Source: a virus. Taken from it: 64,000 nucleotides of DNA. Below are positions 13,362 to 20,735 of the stretch, piece after piece. Position 1 is the stretch's first letter. Each line of letters opens with the position of its first letter. A program made the position numbers and the translations under genes. The stretch covers positions 1 to 64,000 of the IMG/VR virus record IMGVR_UViG_3300028802_000008; one strand, 5' to 3'. The notes under the pieces were generated by a model that worked only from the letters and a program-made list of their open reading frames with translations, did no database searches and was not told the origin of the DNA.

Positions 13362-13771
13362 ACAACACCGAACGCTTCCTCTCCGTCATCATGACGGGTG
13401 GCCGCTACATCGACATCTGTGAGGGTCTCGGTGGCTTCCACAACGATGCCTGGATGGAACTCATCCTTGGTCATGGCGACATCACCATGACGCCCGATGG
13501 CAAAGGCTGGGTGATCGATTGCCTGCCACATCAGTCCACGCACATCGACACCGGCATCAGCATCTTGCGTGTCATCCACTTCGACCAGGACTACGAGAAC
13601 TTCCTGTTCGCTCAGGTGTGGGATCGCCGCGACGAGCGCCCGACGTGGAAGTACGCCCTGTTCTACAACACCGGAGCCAACGAATGGGTGCCCGAGGTCA
13701 TCGCGGCCTGGGACGAACGCCCCAAGTTCGCAGTCGTGAGTGCGATCGTTGACGATTGGCCTGTGGCATGA
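13358..13771 (+). CDS. Hypothetical protein, 137 aa
   Basis: The family is unknown. It starts at a GTG overlapping the previous stop (GTGA). Mostly beta-rich and aromatic (for example WKYALFYNTGANEWVPEVIAAW), acidic overall. No catalytic motif is evident. Confidence 0.65.
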   Translation: MNNTERFLSVIMTGGRYIDICEGLGGFHNDAWMELILGHGDITMTPDGKGWVIDCLPHQSTHIDTGISILRVIHFDQDYENFLFAQVWDRRDERPTWKYALFYNTGANEWVPEVIAAWDERPKFAVVSAIVDDWPVA

Positions 13772-13935
13772 CTGCCACTATAATTACAGGTGGCTCGGAC
13801 CCTCATGCAAATAAGCGCACCATGACATGTTCGCGGTGCGAACGGTCTGTACGACCAAGTCACAGCCGATGCTGTGCCGAATGTGCATGGGGGAGTCACT
13901 CCCATTGGTGCAACAAGCGACAGGAATCAAAATGA
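13768..13935 (+). CDS. Cys/His-rich small protein, 55 aa
   Basis: The frame is fused by ATGA overlaps to both the preceding gene and the integrase gene, strong evidence that it is translated. Residues 21-48 contain CSRC, CCAEC and HWC, enough ligands for one or two zinc sites. Its position directly before the integrase suggests a small DNA-binding partner, for example a directionality factor or repressor, but this is inference. An internal ATG at 13822 would give a 37-aa form holding all the cysteines. Confidence 0.6.
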   Translation: MTATIITGGSDPHANKRTMTCSRCERSVRPSHSRCCAECAWGSHSHWCNKRQESK

Positions 13936-14765
13936 GTACCCCCGAAGAGTTCCAGAAGTATGTGTTGGATCGTGGCCGAAGCCACGCCACGGCCATGAAC
14001 TACGCGTCCGACCTCCGCAAGTTCCAAGGGTGGGTTTCCCAGGAAGGGGGTGGGGGGTCAAACTCATTTTCGGATGACGTTGAGGCGTTTATCAATGAGC
14101 TTCGGGGCAACCCTGAAGTTTCGGTGGCGTCGATCCTCCGCTACATGTCATCGTTGCGAAGCTATTGGCAGTACGCGTCGCGCACCGATCCGACGATCAC
14201 GCAACCGTTCGTGGACTACAAGGGACCGCGCACACACAAGCTGTCGTCGCACCCACTGCCCGGAATGATGGCTGACGTGGATGCGATGATCCGGTCGACC
14301 TACCGGCCGCACCACAAGATTCTGATCGCTCTGTGCGGGTACGCGGGCTGTCGCGTGACCGAAGCCCGCAGTATCACGCCCCGATCCTTGTTCCAGGATC
14401 ACCAGGGGAACTGGTGGCTGGGGATCCACGGCAAAGGCGGCACCTATCGGGAAGTTCCCGTCATGGACAAGCTGTTCGACCTGCTGGACGACGCGCCACC
14501 GACCGATCCCGATGAGCCTTATGTCAGGATCAACGATCGAGCGGCAAGAGCGGCCATCACGAACATTGGAGTGCGAGCACGAATCTCACGTCCGGTCGCC
14601 AGCCACGACCTCCGTCACACGTTCGGCTCCTGGGTCTACGGACAGACGAAGGATCTCCGCGTCACTCAGGAACTTCTGGGGCACGCGGACTCCCGAACCA
14701 CTCAGGGCTACACACACATCGACCAGGAAAGGAAGCGAGCGGCAATCATGGGGGCGTTGACGTGA
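13932..14765 (+). CDS. int: Tyrosine site-specific recombinase (integrase)
   Basis: A 277-aa tyrosine recombinase. All catalytic residues are present: R141 (GCRVTEA), K168 (HGKGG), H225 and R228 (HDLRHTFG), H251 (LGHADS) and the nucleophile Y260 (TQGYTH). Residues 1-90 form the SAM-like core-binding domain. There is no long N-terminal arm-binding domain, so it is nearer in size to XerC/D-like or short phage integrases. It cuts and joins att or dimer-resolution sites through a 3'-phosphotyrosine. I chose the ATG that overlaps the Cys-rich gene (ATGA). No att core was identified. Its presence implies a temperate phage or plasmid-prophage lifestyle. Confidence 0.92.
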   Translation: MSTPEEFQKYVLDRGRSHATAMNYASDLRKFQGWVSQEGGGGSNSFSDDVEAFINELRGNPEVSVASILRYMSSLRSYWQYASRTDPTITQPFVDYKGPRTHKLSSHPLPGMMADVDAMIRSTYRPHHKILIALCGYAGCRVTEARSITPRSLFQDHQGNWWLGIHGKGGTYREVPVMDKLFDLLDDAPPTDPDEPYVRINDRAARAAITNIGVRARISRPVASHDLRHTFGSWVYGQTKDLRVTQELLGHADSRTTQGYTHIDQERKRAAIMGALT

Positions 14766-14974
14766 CCCCCGAGATGCTGTTGCTTCAGAAGCACTTCCCA
14801 TTCCGCAAGAACGGTCACTTCCGACTGCCGTTCACCTACAAGGGTGATCAAGTAGCGAAAACTTTCATTCAGGCGCACCTGTGCAACACTTGCGCTGCAA
14901 TCGTCCCATCCACTGGGCTGGTCAAACATGCCAAATACCACGGGGGAGCCATCCCCCAGAAAGAAGGAAGATGA
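14762..14974 (+). CDS. Small zinc-finger-like protein, 70 aa
   Basis: It starts at GTG overlapping the integrase stop (GTGA). CNTC at about 41-44 and HAKYH at about 55-59 form a plausible C2H2 zinc site. The N-terminal half is basic and aromatic. Coupled to the integrase gene, it may modulate recombination or transcription; function unproven. Confidence 0.6.
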   Translation: MTPEMLLLQKHFPFRKNGHFRLPFTYKGDQVAKTFIQAHLCNTCAAIVPSTGLVKHAKYHGGAIPQKEGR

Positions 14975-15544
14975 ATGAGGAAACGTGCGGTTCGGACCGC
15001 GTTACGAAACGTCCTATTGATCGGAGTAGTAGGTATGGCTGCTGGATGCACGCCAGAAGAAATGAATGCCTGGCTCGCCTGGCACGATGCAGATCCCGAA
15101 TCCGCTATCGCCTGGATCGAGCGACCCGAGGTTGCCGAAGACCTCACTCTCGACGCCAACCAGGATGGGGAGTTAGTCCAAGCTGAGAGGCTGGCCCCGC
15201 CACCACCACCAGTTCCGACCGGTCTGAACGGACTTCCGTTTGCGTCCGGTGGCCTGAGTGACTGCGCCGAAATGATGTTCTACGCCAACCAAGTTGGTCT
15301 CCCCGGTCGCTTTGAGGGCATCGGCTGGAGAGAATCCAACTGTCGAAATGAAGATGGAGTTCACACGTCGTGCTGCTGGGGGTATTGGCAGCTTCACCGG
15401 ATGCACTTGCCGAAGCCCCAGTGTGACGCCTGGTCGGCATCGGACATCAACAGTGATGATCCCCTTGAAAAACAACGCCAAGCTTGTGTCGCCAAGGCAC
15501 TTTATGATGCGGCGGGATTGAGTCCTTGGAGCGCAACAACATGA
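14975..15544 (+). CDS. Lipoprotein with lysozyme/transglycosylase-like domain
   Basis: A 189-aa protein. It has a basic N-terminus, a hydrophobic core (VLLIGVVGMAAG) and a lipobox cysteine at about residue 25, so it should be lipid-anchored outside the cytoplasmic membrane. After a Pro-rich linker (74-81), residues 92-189 resemble lysozyme-like/SLT domains: a GIGWRESNC segment with the candidate catalytic Glu, then CCWGYWQLH. Phage lipoproteins of this kind can block DNA entry of rival phages (Ltp-type exclusion) or act in lysis. Its gene is far from the lysis cassette, which favours exclusion. The last residues are duplicated at the end of the following HNH gene. Confidence 0.7.
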   Translation: MRKRAVRTALRNVLLIGVVGMAAGCTPEEMNAWLAWHDADPESAIAWIERPEVAEDLTLDANQDGELVQAERLAPPPPPVPTGLNGLPFASGGLSDCAEMMFYANQVGLPGRFEGIGWRESNCRNEDGVHTSCCWGYWQLHRMHLPKPQCDAWSASDINSDDPLEKQRQACVAKALYDAAGLSPWSATT

Positions 15545-15978
15545 CACCTTGCCGTGAATACCAGGGCACCATCAGCAGCGCGGGGTATGGGGTTCGACAT
15601 GGTGAAGCCGCCAAAAGATTCCAAACGGCCTACGTCCATCGACAGATCATGATCATGGCTGGTCACAACATCGAAGGGAAGGAGGTCATGCACATCTGTG
15701 ACAATCCTCGTTGCTTCCGGTACGACCATCTCCGGGTGGGAACTCACGCTGAGAACATGGCTGATATGAAAGCGAAGGGGAGATACAAGGACAGGTCTCA
15801 AGGGAAGTTGACTCCCATCCCTCACGGGACCAACGCTGGGTATGCCCGTCATCAACATCGAGGCGAGATACCTTGTGATCAATGCAAAAAGGCGCGTCAG
15901 GAGTACGACCGTGAACGTCGTGTCGCAAAAGCACTTTATGATGCGGCGGGGATGTCGCCCTGGAGTGCGACCTCATAG
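15541..15978 (+). CDS. HNH homing-type endonuclease
   Basis: A 145-aa HNH nuclease of the phage homing type: VMHICDNPRCFRYDHLRVGT (about residues 50-69) holds the His and Asn-region residues of the HNH fold, and a C-terminal CDQCKK adds zinc ligands. It starts inside the lysozyme-like gene (ATGA overlap). Its last 18 codons repeat the end of that gene (VAKALYDAAG, SPWSAT) with 20 identical bases and synonymous changes elsewhere. This is what an endonuclease gene inserted near the 3' end of the lipoprotein gene would leave. It probably promotes its own spread by cutting alleles lacking it. Confidence 0.8.
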   Translation: MTPCREYQGTISSAGYGVRHGEAAKRFQTAYVHRQIMIMAGHNIEGKEVMHICDNPRCFRYDHLRVGTHAENMADMKAKGRYKDRSQGKLTPIPHGTNAGYARHQHRGEIPCDQCKKARQEYDRERRVAKALYDAAGMSPWSATS

Positions 15979-15992
15979 AACAGGAGGCAATC

Positions 15993-16622
15993 ATGACCGC
16001 CAAGGTCTCAGCCAAGATTTGGGTCTGCAAATACGGATGTCCTTACGTCTACAGATCGACCATTCCGATCTCGGCGAACGCTCACTTCTGCCCGAAACGC
16101 AAGGGGGAACATGTGGAGTCGATTCCGCAGAAAGAAGTTCCCGAAATTGCTTGTGTTTCGGACGATGACCCTGTACCTTCACTAACACCACAAGCACCAA
16201 CGTCCAAGGAGGACACAGATATGGCAACAACCCGAGCCGAACCCAAGGAATCGGCCACGAAGCCCAAGCTCAAGGCAGTGCCCAAGGAGGCAACTGTCGA
16301 GAAGAAGGGTCGTCGTTCGATGGGTGGTCGCGGTTGGCTCGCTACGAAGGTCGAAGCGTACCTTCGTACACGCCCGACCGAGACCGTCTCGGTCGGCGAG
16401 ATCGTGAAGTCGATCAAGAACGTCGAAGGCGAGCATCCGTCAACGGGAGCCGTCGCCGCAGTCATCCTCCGATGGGGTGAGGCGGGATACATCAAGGTCA
16501 AGAATGAGCGTCCGCTCTCGTTCAATGGGTACACGGCCAAGTGGAAGGAATCCAGCTTGGATGCGTTCCTGGAGTTTGAGAAGACGAGGCGCGCCAAGGC
16601 CAAGGCGGCTGCGAAGGCTTGA
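15993..16622 (+). CDS. Zinc-ribbon plus winged-helix-like basic protein, 209 aa
   Basis: The ATG has AGGAGG upstream. Residues 1-35 hold Cys12, Cys16, His31 and Cys33, a possible zinc site. A Pro/Glu/Lys-rich linker follows. Residues 115-185 look like a winged helix (WLATKVEAYLRTRPTETVSV then VAAVILRWGEAGYIKV). The C-terminus is Lys/Ala-rich (RAKAKAAAKA), like histone-type tails that bind DNA. An in-frame ATG at 16221 with its own AAGGAGG site would give a second product of 133 residues lacking the zinc part. A DNA-binding architectural or regulatory role is likely. Confidence 0.65.
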   Translation: MTAKVSAKIWVCKYGCPYVYRSTIPISANAHFCPKRKGEHVESIPQKEVPEIACVSDDDPVPSLTPQAPTSKEDTDMATTRAEPKESATKPKLKAVPKEATVEKKGRRSMGGRGWLATKVEAYLRTRPTETVSVGEIVKSIKNVEGEHPSTGAVAAVILRWGEAGYIKVKNERPLSFNGYTAKWKESSLDAFLEFEKTRRAKAKAAAKA

Positions 16623-16876
16623 GTCAAGCCAGGCCGTCCGTAACGCTCCCGGCCCACACTTTCTTCTACACGACGGATCAGGTCGCACTGATTCTGAACG
16701 TGGAAGAGGCGTGGGTCCGGGAGCGTTGCTACCTCGTAGGCAGAATGCCCGACACCCATGTTCGGAGCAAGTTGCAAGTCGTCAATCTCGCGGAGCCGAA
16801 TGAACGGCCTCGATGGAGGATCAGTGATCGCGAACTCACTCGCTGGCTGATCCGGAAAGGGTACCAAGTCTCATGA
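16619..16876 (+). CDS. Excisionase/MerR-like helix-turn-helix protein
   Basis: An 85-aa protein starting at TTG overlapping the previous stop (TTGA). The pattern FYTTDQVALILNVEEAWVR, a basic middle, then RWRISDRELTRWL matches the small winged HTH of the excisionase family, in which the C-terminal segment reads the wing. It may be a directionality factor for the integrase or an operon regulator. Confidence 0.65.
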   Translation: MSQARPSVTLPAHTFFYTTDQVALILNVEEAWVRERCYLVGRMPDTHVRSKLQVVNLAEPNERPRWRISDRELTRWLIRKGYQVS

Positions 16877-17487
16877 ATGAGACGACCCGTTTACTGAAGT
16901 TCAATTCAGAGATGTTGTTGTGGTTCGACCTGGAGACCACCGGGTTGGACGAGAAGACCGAGGTCATCCTGGAAGTGGGGTGGGGGATCACCGGGTTCGA
17001 CCTGGAGTGGATTCTTGAACCCATCAGTTACTTGGTCGACGCGAACATCATTTTTCAACCCACCAGGGTCGAAGTAAAAGGACTGGGGAAAGCTCACGAT
17101 GTCGATCCCTACGTCTACAAGATGCACCAGCAATCTGGACTGTGGCAAGACCTGATGGACAAGAAACGTCTGTCATTGTCAGAAGTCGAGCGCACCATCC
17201 TCTCGGTGCTGAACATCAACTCCAAAGCCAAGATCACGATGGCCGGTGCGGGAGTCGCCCAGTACGACATGCGGTGGATCAAGTACCACATGCCTGATCT
17301 GCACGCACGCTTGACCTACTACACGATCGACACCGGCATCCACGAACGTGTGGAGAGCCTGGTGAGGCGTCGCGAGATCCGAGGGCCGAGTTCAACCGCC
17401 AAGCATCGCTCCGTGGACGACATTCTTCAGAGCCACGAACGACTTATCCGCTACCGAACTGAAGTCCTGACCGGTGTGGCACGGTGA
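16873..17487 (+). CDS. Oligoribonuclease-like DEDDh 3'-5' exonuclease
   Basis: A 204-aa protein. DEDDh motifs are in order: Asp19/Glu21 (FDLETTG), Asp about 131 (QYDMRW) and His177/Asp181 (KHRSVDD). Length and spacing fit oligoribonuclease rather than the DnaQ proofreading subunit. Orn degrades 2-5 nt RNA fragments to mononucleotides and ends cyclic-di-GMP turnover; in a phage it may recycle nucleotides from host RNA. ATGA overlap with the HTH gene and GTGA with the next. Confidence 0.85.
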   Translation: MNETTRLLKFNSEMLLWFDLETTGLDEKTEVILEVGWGITGFDLEWILEPISYLVDANIIFQPTRVEVKGLGKAHDVDPYVYKMHQQSGLWQDLMDKKRLSLSEVERTILSVLNINSKAKITMAGAGVAQYDMRWIKYHMPDLHARLTYYTIDTGIHERVESLVRRREIRGPSSTAKHRSVDDILQSHERLIRYRTEVLTGVAR

Positions 17488-17582
17488 GTGTTGGTGACAC
17501 CATCAAGATTGCTCTCGTCATCGCCACCACCTTCGCTGTGATCTGTTGGATCGTGATCGACTACATCAAGGATGAAGAATGA
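17484..17582 (+). CDS. Single-pass membrane miniprotein, 32 aa
   Basis: Begins at GTG overlapping the exonuclease stop (GTGA) and ends overlapping the next ATG (ATGA). Residues 7-26 are one hydrophobic helix (IKIALVIATTFAVICWIVID), flanked by Asp and an acidic tail. Function unknown. Confidence 0.55.
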   Translation: MSVGDTIKIALVIATTFAVICWIVIDYIKDEE

Positions 17583-17743
17583 GCAAGCGCATCAAGGTCA
17601 CCGGGTACATCAGTCTCTCCGTTCTGCCCGAGGAATACCAAGACCTCAACCACGAGACTGGGCTGTCCGAGAAGGGATACTTGGACATCGGAGAAGTGGT
17701 TGAGTACATGGAGGACATCATCACTGAGGTAGTCGAAGAGTGA
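17579..17743 (+). CDS. Small acidic protein, 54 aa
   Basis: Linked by ATGA and GTGA overlaps to both neighbours, which supports translation. Acidic C-terminal helix (EVVEYMEDIITEVVEE). The family is unknown. Confidence 0.55.
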   Translation: MSKRIKVTGYISLSVLPEEYQDLNHETGLSEKGYLDIGEVVEYMEDIITEVVEE

Positions 17744-18120
17744 GAGACCTGCTTTACATCGCTGGGCCTTACAGTCACCCCGATCCGGTCGAGAACACTC
17801 ACCGGGCCTGTCGAGTGGCTACGGCGATCTTTGAGCAGACGTTGTGGGTGCCGATGCTCCCGCACATCACACTGGCTTGGCACTTGGTCACGCCGCGACC
17901 GGTGGAGTTCTGGTATGCACTCGACCTCCACCATCTCGCGGCGTGCAAGGCAATTGTACGACTGCCCGGTGATTCGACGGGCGCGGACGCCGAAATGCAA
18001 TTCGCTGAAGGGCTAGGAATCGAAGAATTTTCCTTCTGGGAATTGCCTCTGAATATCCGAAATCTCTGGTTGCTATCCGAATCAAGAAGCGCTATGGTGG
18101 GACATGAAGACATTCACTAA
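17740..18120 (+). CDS. Nucleoside 2-deoxyribosyltransferase-like protein
   Basis: A 126-aa protein with the NDT/DUF4406 pattern: an N-terminal LLYIAGPYSHP strand-loop, a helix with an Asn/Arg start (ENTHRACRVATAIF), an IVRLPGDSTGADAEMQFAEGLGI segment whose Glu aligns with the family nucleophile, and short length. These enzymes exchange bases on deoxynucleosides or hydrolyse nucleoside phosphates and serve in phage base modification or salvage. It begins at GTG (GTGA overlap). Confidence 0.75.
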   Translation: MRDLLYIAGPYSHPDPVENTHRACRVATAIFEQTLWVPMLPHITLAWHLVTPRPVEFWYALDLHHLAACKAIVRLPGDSTGADAEMQFAEGLGIEEFSFWELPLNIRNLWLLSESRSAMVGHEDIH

Positions 18121-18214
18121 TGTCGTAGCCATCACTCTGGTGGTCGCGACTGCCATCCTGGTACTGTCGCTAATCGCTTGGACAGTCATCAGCATCTGGT
18201 CGGCTATCCTCTGA
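18104..18214 (+). CDS. Single-pass membrane miniprotein, 36 aa
   Basis: The ATG lies inside the 3' end of the previous gene. Almost the whole product (residues 7-36) is hydrophobic (VVAITLVVATAILVLSLIAW), predicting one membrane helix. Function unknown; it is one of several such miniproteins in the operon. Confidence 0.5.
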   Translation: MKTFTNVVAITLVVATAILVLSLIAWTVISIWSAIL

Positions 18215-18237
18215 CCACTACTCGCTCAGGAGGAACA

Positions 18238-18720
18238 ATGAGCACACCGAAACGAACAAACCGCAAGGGCGACTCTCAGGGTCTCCCGCAGGCGACCACC
18301 GGCCCGATCGCACACGATCTGGTGTCGAACGATCTGACGATCCACGCGGTCGGTAGGTACGTCGAAGACATCGATGAGTTGTACGACAGTCTCATGGACG
18401 GGGCCATCCTCGTTCACAGGATTCGTATGCGAGGGTCGAAGCCGGTGGGATACGTCGAAGACATCACCGCTGACATCGATGCTCGCTTGAAGCTGGGGAT
18501 CGAACGCTACGGGCAACCGCTCCAACCGTTCAATGGTCGCGACATGCTGCTGGATGCTTACGAAGAGATCCTGGATGCGCTCGTGTACCTGCGTGCTGCT
18601 CTCTATGAGATCGACCACGAGAAGAATCCGCGGCCTGCGATCTTCGGCGACAAGGTCACCGAGGCGAAGCAGATGGCTGACAACGACGACGCCAAGCCAA
18701 TCAAGCGGGCAGAACCCTGA
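18238..18720 (+). CDS. MazG-like nucleotide pyrophosphohydrolase
   Basis: A 160-aa protein. The segment from about residue 80 to 125 (RLKLGIERYGQPLQPFNGRD, then DAYEEILDALVYLRAALYE) is the actinophage form of the MazG/dUTPase-like all-alpha NTP pyrophosphohydrolase: an acidic helix pair with EExxDxxxY spacing for Mg2+. Such enzymes hydrolyse (d)NTPs or alarmones such as ppGpp. AGGAGG gives a firm start at 18238. Confidence 0.7.
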   Translation: MSTPKRTNRKGDSQGLPQATTGPIAHDLVSNDLTIHAVGRYVEDIDELYDSLMDGAILVHRIRMRGSKPVGYVEDITADIDARLKLGIERYGQPLQPFNGRDMLLDAYEEILDALVYLRAALYEIDHEKNPRPAIFGDKVTEAKQMADNDDAKPIKRAEP

Positions 18721-19058
18721 TGCCGTATGGGTTGGCAATTGACCTTGACGCGATCAAATGCGTTGACCTGGGACATCGATGGAGTGAGACCTTCTACGGT
18801 CGGGCACCGGCAGGAAAGCGACGGGGGAACCCGATCCGCTGCTGCGTGTGCGACACCTGTGGGTCCGGGCGCATCGAGTACCTGAAGTGGGACGGCAAAG
18901 TCTTTGACCGTGACTACGACCCAGACGATGCGTACCTCGCGAACGCTCGTCTCCTGGGGCCATTCCGGGACCGACGCACGGTCCTGCGTAAGGCCAAGAA
19001 CGACCGACTGAAGAAGGAAGGGAATCGAGGAATCCTCAATGGCCAAGCAGATGACTGA
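18720..19058 (+). CDS. Cys-rich small protein, 112 aa
   Basis: TGATG overlap with the previous gene. CCVCDTCGSGR around residues 41-51 forms a likely zinc knuckle; the rest is basic at the C-terminus (RRTVLRKAKNDRLKKEG). A nucleic-acid-binding role is plausible; the family is not recognised. Confidence 0.65.
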   Translation: MPYGLAIDLDAIKCVDLGHRWSETFYGRAPAGKRRGNPIRCCVCDTCGSGRIEYLKWDGKVFDRDYDPDDAYLANARLLGPFRDRRTVLRKAKNDRLKKEGNRGILNGQADD

Positions 19059-19401
19059 CCAAGCAAAAGAGAACATGCAGTTGGGGGCCAAGGCGATGCG
19101 CGCCATCGAGGCGTACCTCGTTTACATCAACCAGTACAAGACCCGTGGTCGCCCTTTGAGCAGTGAATCTCTTGAGAACAAGATCGCTGACGAGGCTCGT
19201 CTCGCTCAGAAGGTGATCCTGATCGCCAAGTTGCATGAGGCGATCCGTCGCGAAGAGTTGGCCCAGGAGGAAGAGGCTCTGAAGAAGGAGTTCGTCAAGT
19301 ACGCTCCCTGGTTCTCGGAGCAGCACGGCGTGACGTATCCGGCATGGCGGGAGATCGGCGTGTCAGCCTTCGTACTTGCAGAAGCAGGGATCAAGCCGTA
19401 A
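19039..19401 (+). CDS. Helical hypothetical protein, 120 aa
   Basis: Overlaps the previous gene by 20 bases. Largely helical with charged repeats (AIRREELAQEEEALKKEF) and a C-terminal alanine-rich helix. The family is unknown. The stop overlaps the next start (TAATG). Confidence 0.65.
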   Translation: MAKQMTDQAKENMQLGAKAMRAIEAYLVYINQYKTRGRPLSSESLENKIADEARLAQKVILIAKLHEAIRREELAQEEEALKKEFVKYAPWFSEQHGVTYPAWREIGVSAFVLAEAGIKP

Positions 19402-19649
19402 TGGCCAACTGCGACATCTGCTTGAAGTCCAAGGGATGTTCGCGGCCACTGAATCATGCGGGGCGTTGCAACGACGTTCTAACTTATGTCTGCCTGTGCC
19501 ATGAGCCTGAAATTGAGGTTCTCAAGGTGTGGAGAAGCGTTTGTGGCGATGCACTTCAGTGCAGGAAATGTCACCGTTGCGTGGACCCACAGCATGGTCT
19601 ACAGTTGCCTCTCCCCGCGAGCACCAAATCGAACCTCGCTGGAACTTGA
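19401..19649 (+). CDS. Cys/His-rich protein, 82 aa
   Basis: Contains CDIC (about 4-7), a GCSRPLNHAGRC finger-like segment resembling host GC-rich HNH-associated zinc knuckles, CLC, and CRKCHRC (about 55-61), enough for two zinc sites. A copy of the dispersed repeat (19483-19514) lies in its coding sequence. Function unknown. Confidence 0.6.
   Translation: MANCDICLKSKGCSRPLNHAGRCNDVLTYVCLCHEPEIEVLKVWRSVCGDALQCRKCHRCVDPQHGLQLPLPASTKSNLAGT
19483..19514 (+). repeat. Dispersed bipartite repeat inside a gene
   Basis: CTTATG-N14-GAGCCTGAAATT. This is the only copy right of 12.8 kb and lies in a coding sequence of the middle operon, with spacing one base shorter than the standard. Confidence 0.5.
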
Positions 19650-19685
19650 CAGTCGAAACATACACAACAGATAAGGATGCAAGAC

Positions 19686-20561
19686 ATGGCAAAAGCCGAC
19701 GCAATAGACGTGGTGGACGACGACGAGAAAGTGGCGGTTCCCGCCATCCCGGCCAGCGACATCGATGGCCTGGAAGATGTCGATGAGACCGACATCACGA
19801 TTCCGCGACTCACCATCGACCACAAGAATGGTTGGTTCGTGGACTCACAGACCAACGAAACCTTCACCGAGTTCCAGTGCATCATGCTTGGACTGGTGAA
19901 GCAGCGTGTGCTGTGGCCTCCGACTCCCGGCGAAGAGGGTGACGGTCCACTCTGCCGGTCAGTTGACTTCACCACTGGCTCTCCGTATCTCTCTGGATGG
20001 GTGGAGAAGTACAACGGGATCACGGCTCAGAAGCAGTCAGGGTTCACCATCCAGGAGGTCGAGGATGGCAATCTGCCTTGCAACAACTGCGGACTGAAAG
20101 AGTGGGATTCCCATCCCACCGGCACCACGCCGTGGTGCAATGAGCAGTTCGTCTTTCCCATCATCCGCATCACGGATGAGGGCGGCTACATGCCTGCCCT
20201 GCTCACGTTCCAGAAGACTGGACTGAAGCCCTGCAAGTCCTACATCTCGGGTTTCAAGTCCTCACGACGCCCGCTGTACTCGGCCCTGACACTGATCTCG
20301 GCCATCCATCAGCGCAAGGGCACCGTGGAGTACGTCACCCCCAGCTTCACGCGCCTCAGCGACTCGGACCCGACCGAATGGCCGAAGTATTCGGAATCGC
20401 TGCACAACATTCGGGATTTCATCACGACTCCCCGGACGATGGAGGAAGCGGTGACGACCGAGGAAAAGGAAGAGGAAGAGACGACGCCAACGCCCACACC
20501 AACGGCTGCGGCACCGACGGCTCCCGTCATCGATGACGAGGACGAGGACGAACCCTTCTGA
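19686..20561 (+). CDS. Single-stranded DNA-binding-like protein with SSB-type tail
   Basis: A 291-aa protein. The body contains a zinc-ribbon-like CNNCG...WCN segment (about 134-151) and beta-rich aromatic segments expected of an OB-fold ssDNA-binding core. It ends in a Thr/Pro/Ala linker and an acidic tip DDEDEDEPF, very like the DDDIPF tip by which bacterial SSBs recruit partner proteins. The start at 19686 has AAGGA at a workable distance; a second ATG at 19677 is possible. It should coat ssDNA during replication or recombination, with the SNF2 helicase and clamp nearby. No sequence family could be tested. Confidence 0.65.
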   Translation: MAKADAIDVVDDDEKVAVPAIPASDIDGLEDVDETDITIPRLTIDHKNGWFVDSQTNETFTEFQCIMLGLVKQRVLWPPTPGEEGDGPLCRSVDFTTGSPYLSGWVEKYNGITAQKQSGFTIQEVEDGNLPCNNCGLKEWDSHPTGTTPWCNEQFVFPIIRITDEGGYMPALLTFQKTGLKPCKSYISGFKSSRRPLYSALTLISAIHQRKGTVEYVTPSFTRLSDSDPTEWPKYSESLHNIRDFITTPRTMEEAVTTEEKEEEETTPTPTPTAAAPTAPVIDDEDEDEPF

Positions 20562-20735
20562 CAAGATCACTGTGAGGGAGAGGGGTAGTTTAGTCCCTTG
20601 ATGCTATGGATAAGCACTCTCCCTCGCAGTACAAGGTGACAGGGGGGAGGGGGTCTTCCGAAGACGGGCGGGAACCCTCCCCCTCTCTGTCAATAGCGTT
20701 GGTCCTATCCGGGATCGACTTATCAAGGAGTAACA
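20562..20735 (+). promoter_or_regulatory. Structured intergenic element
   Basis: Two stems are visible: GAGGGAGAG (20573-20581) with CTCTCCCTC near 20622, and GGGGGAGGG (20643-20651) with CCCTCCCCC (20675-20683) around an inner GTCTTCCGAAGAC hairpin. AAGGAG then precedes the ATG at 20736. It is the largest gap in the first part of the operon and may hold a terminator and a new start of transcription; no clear promoter was found. Confidence 0.45.
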
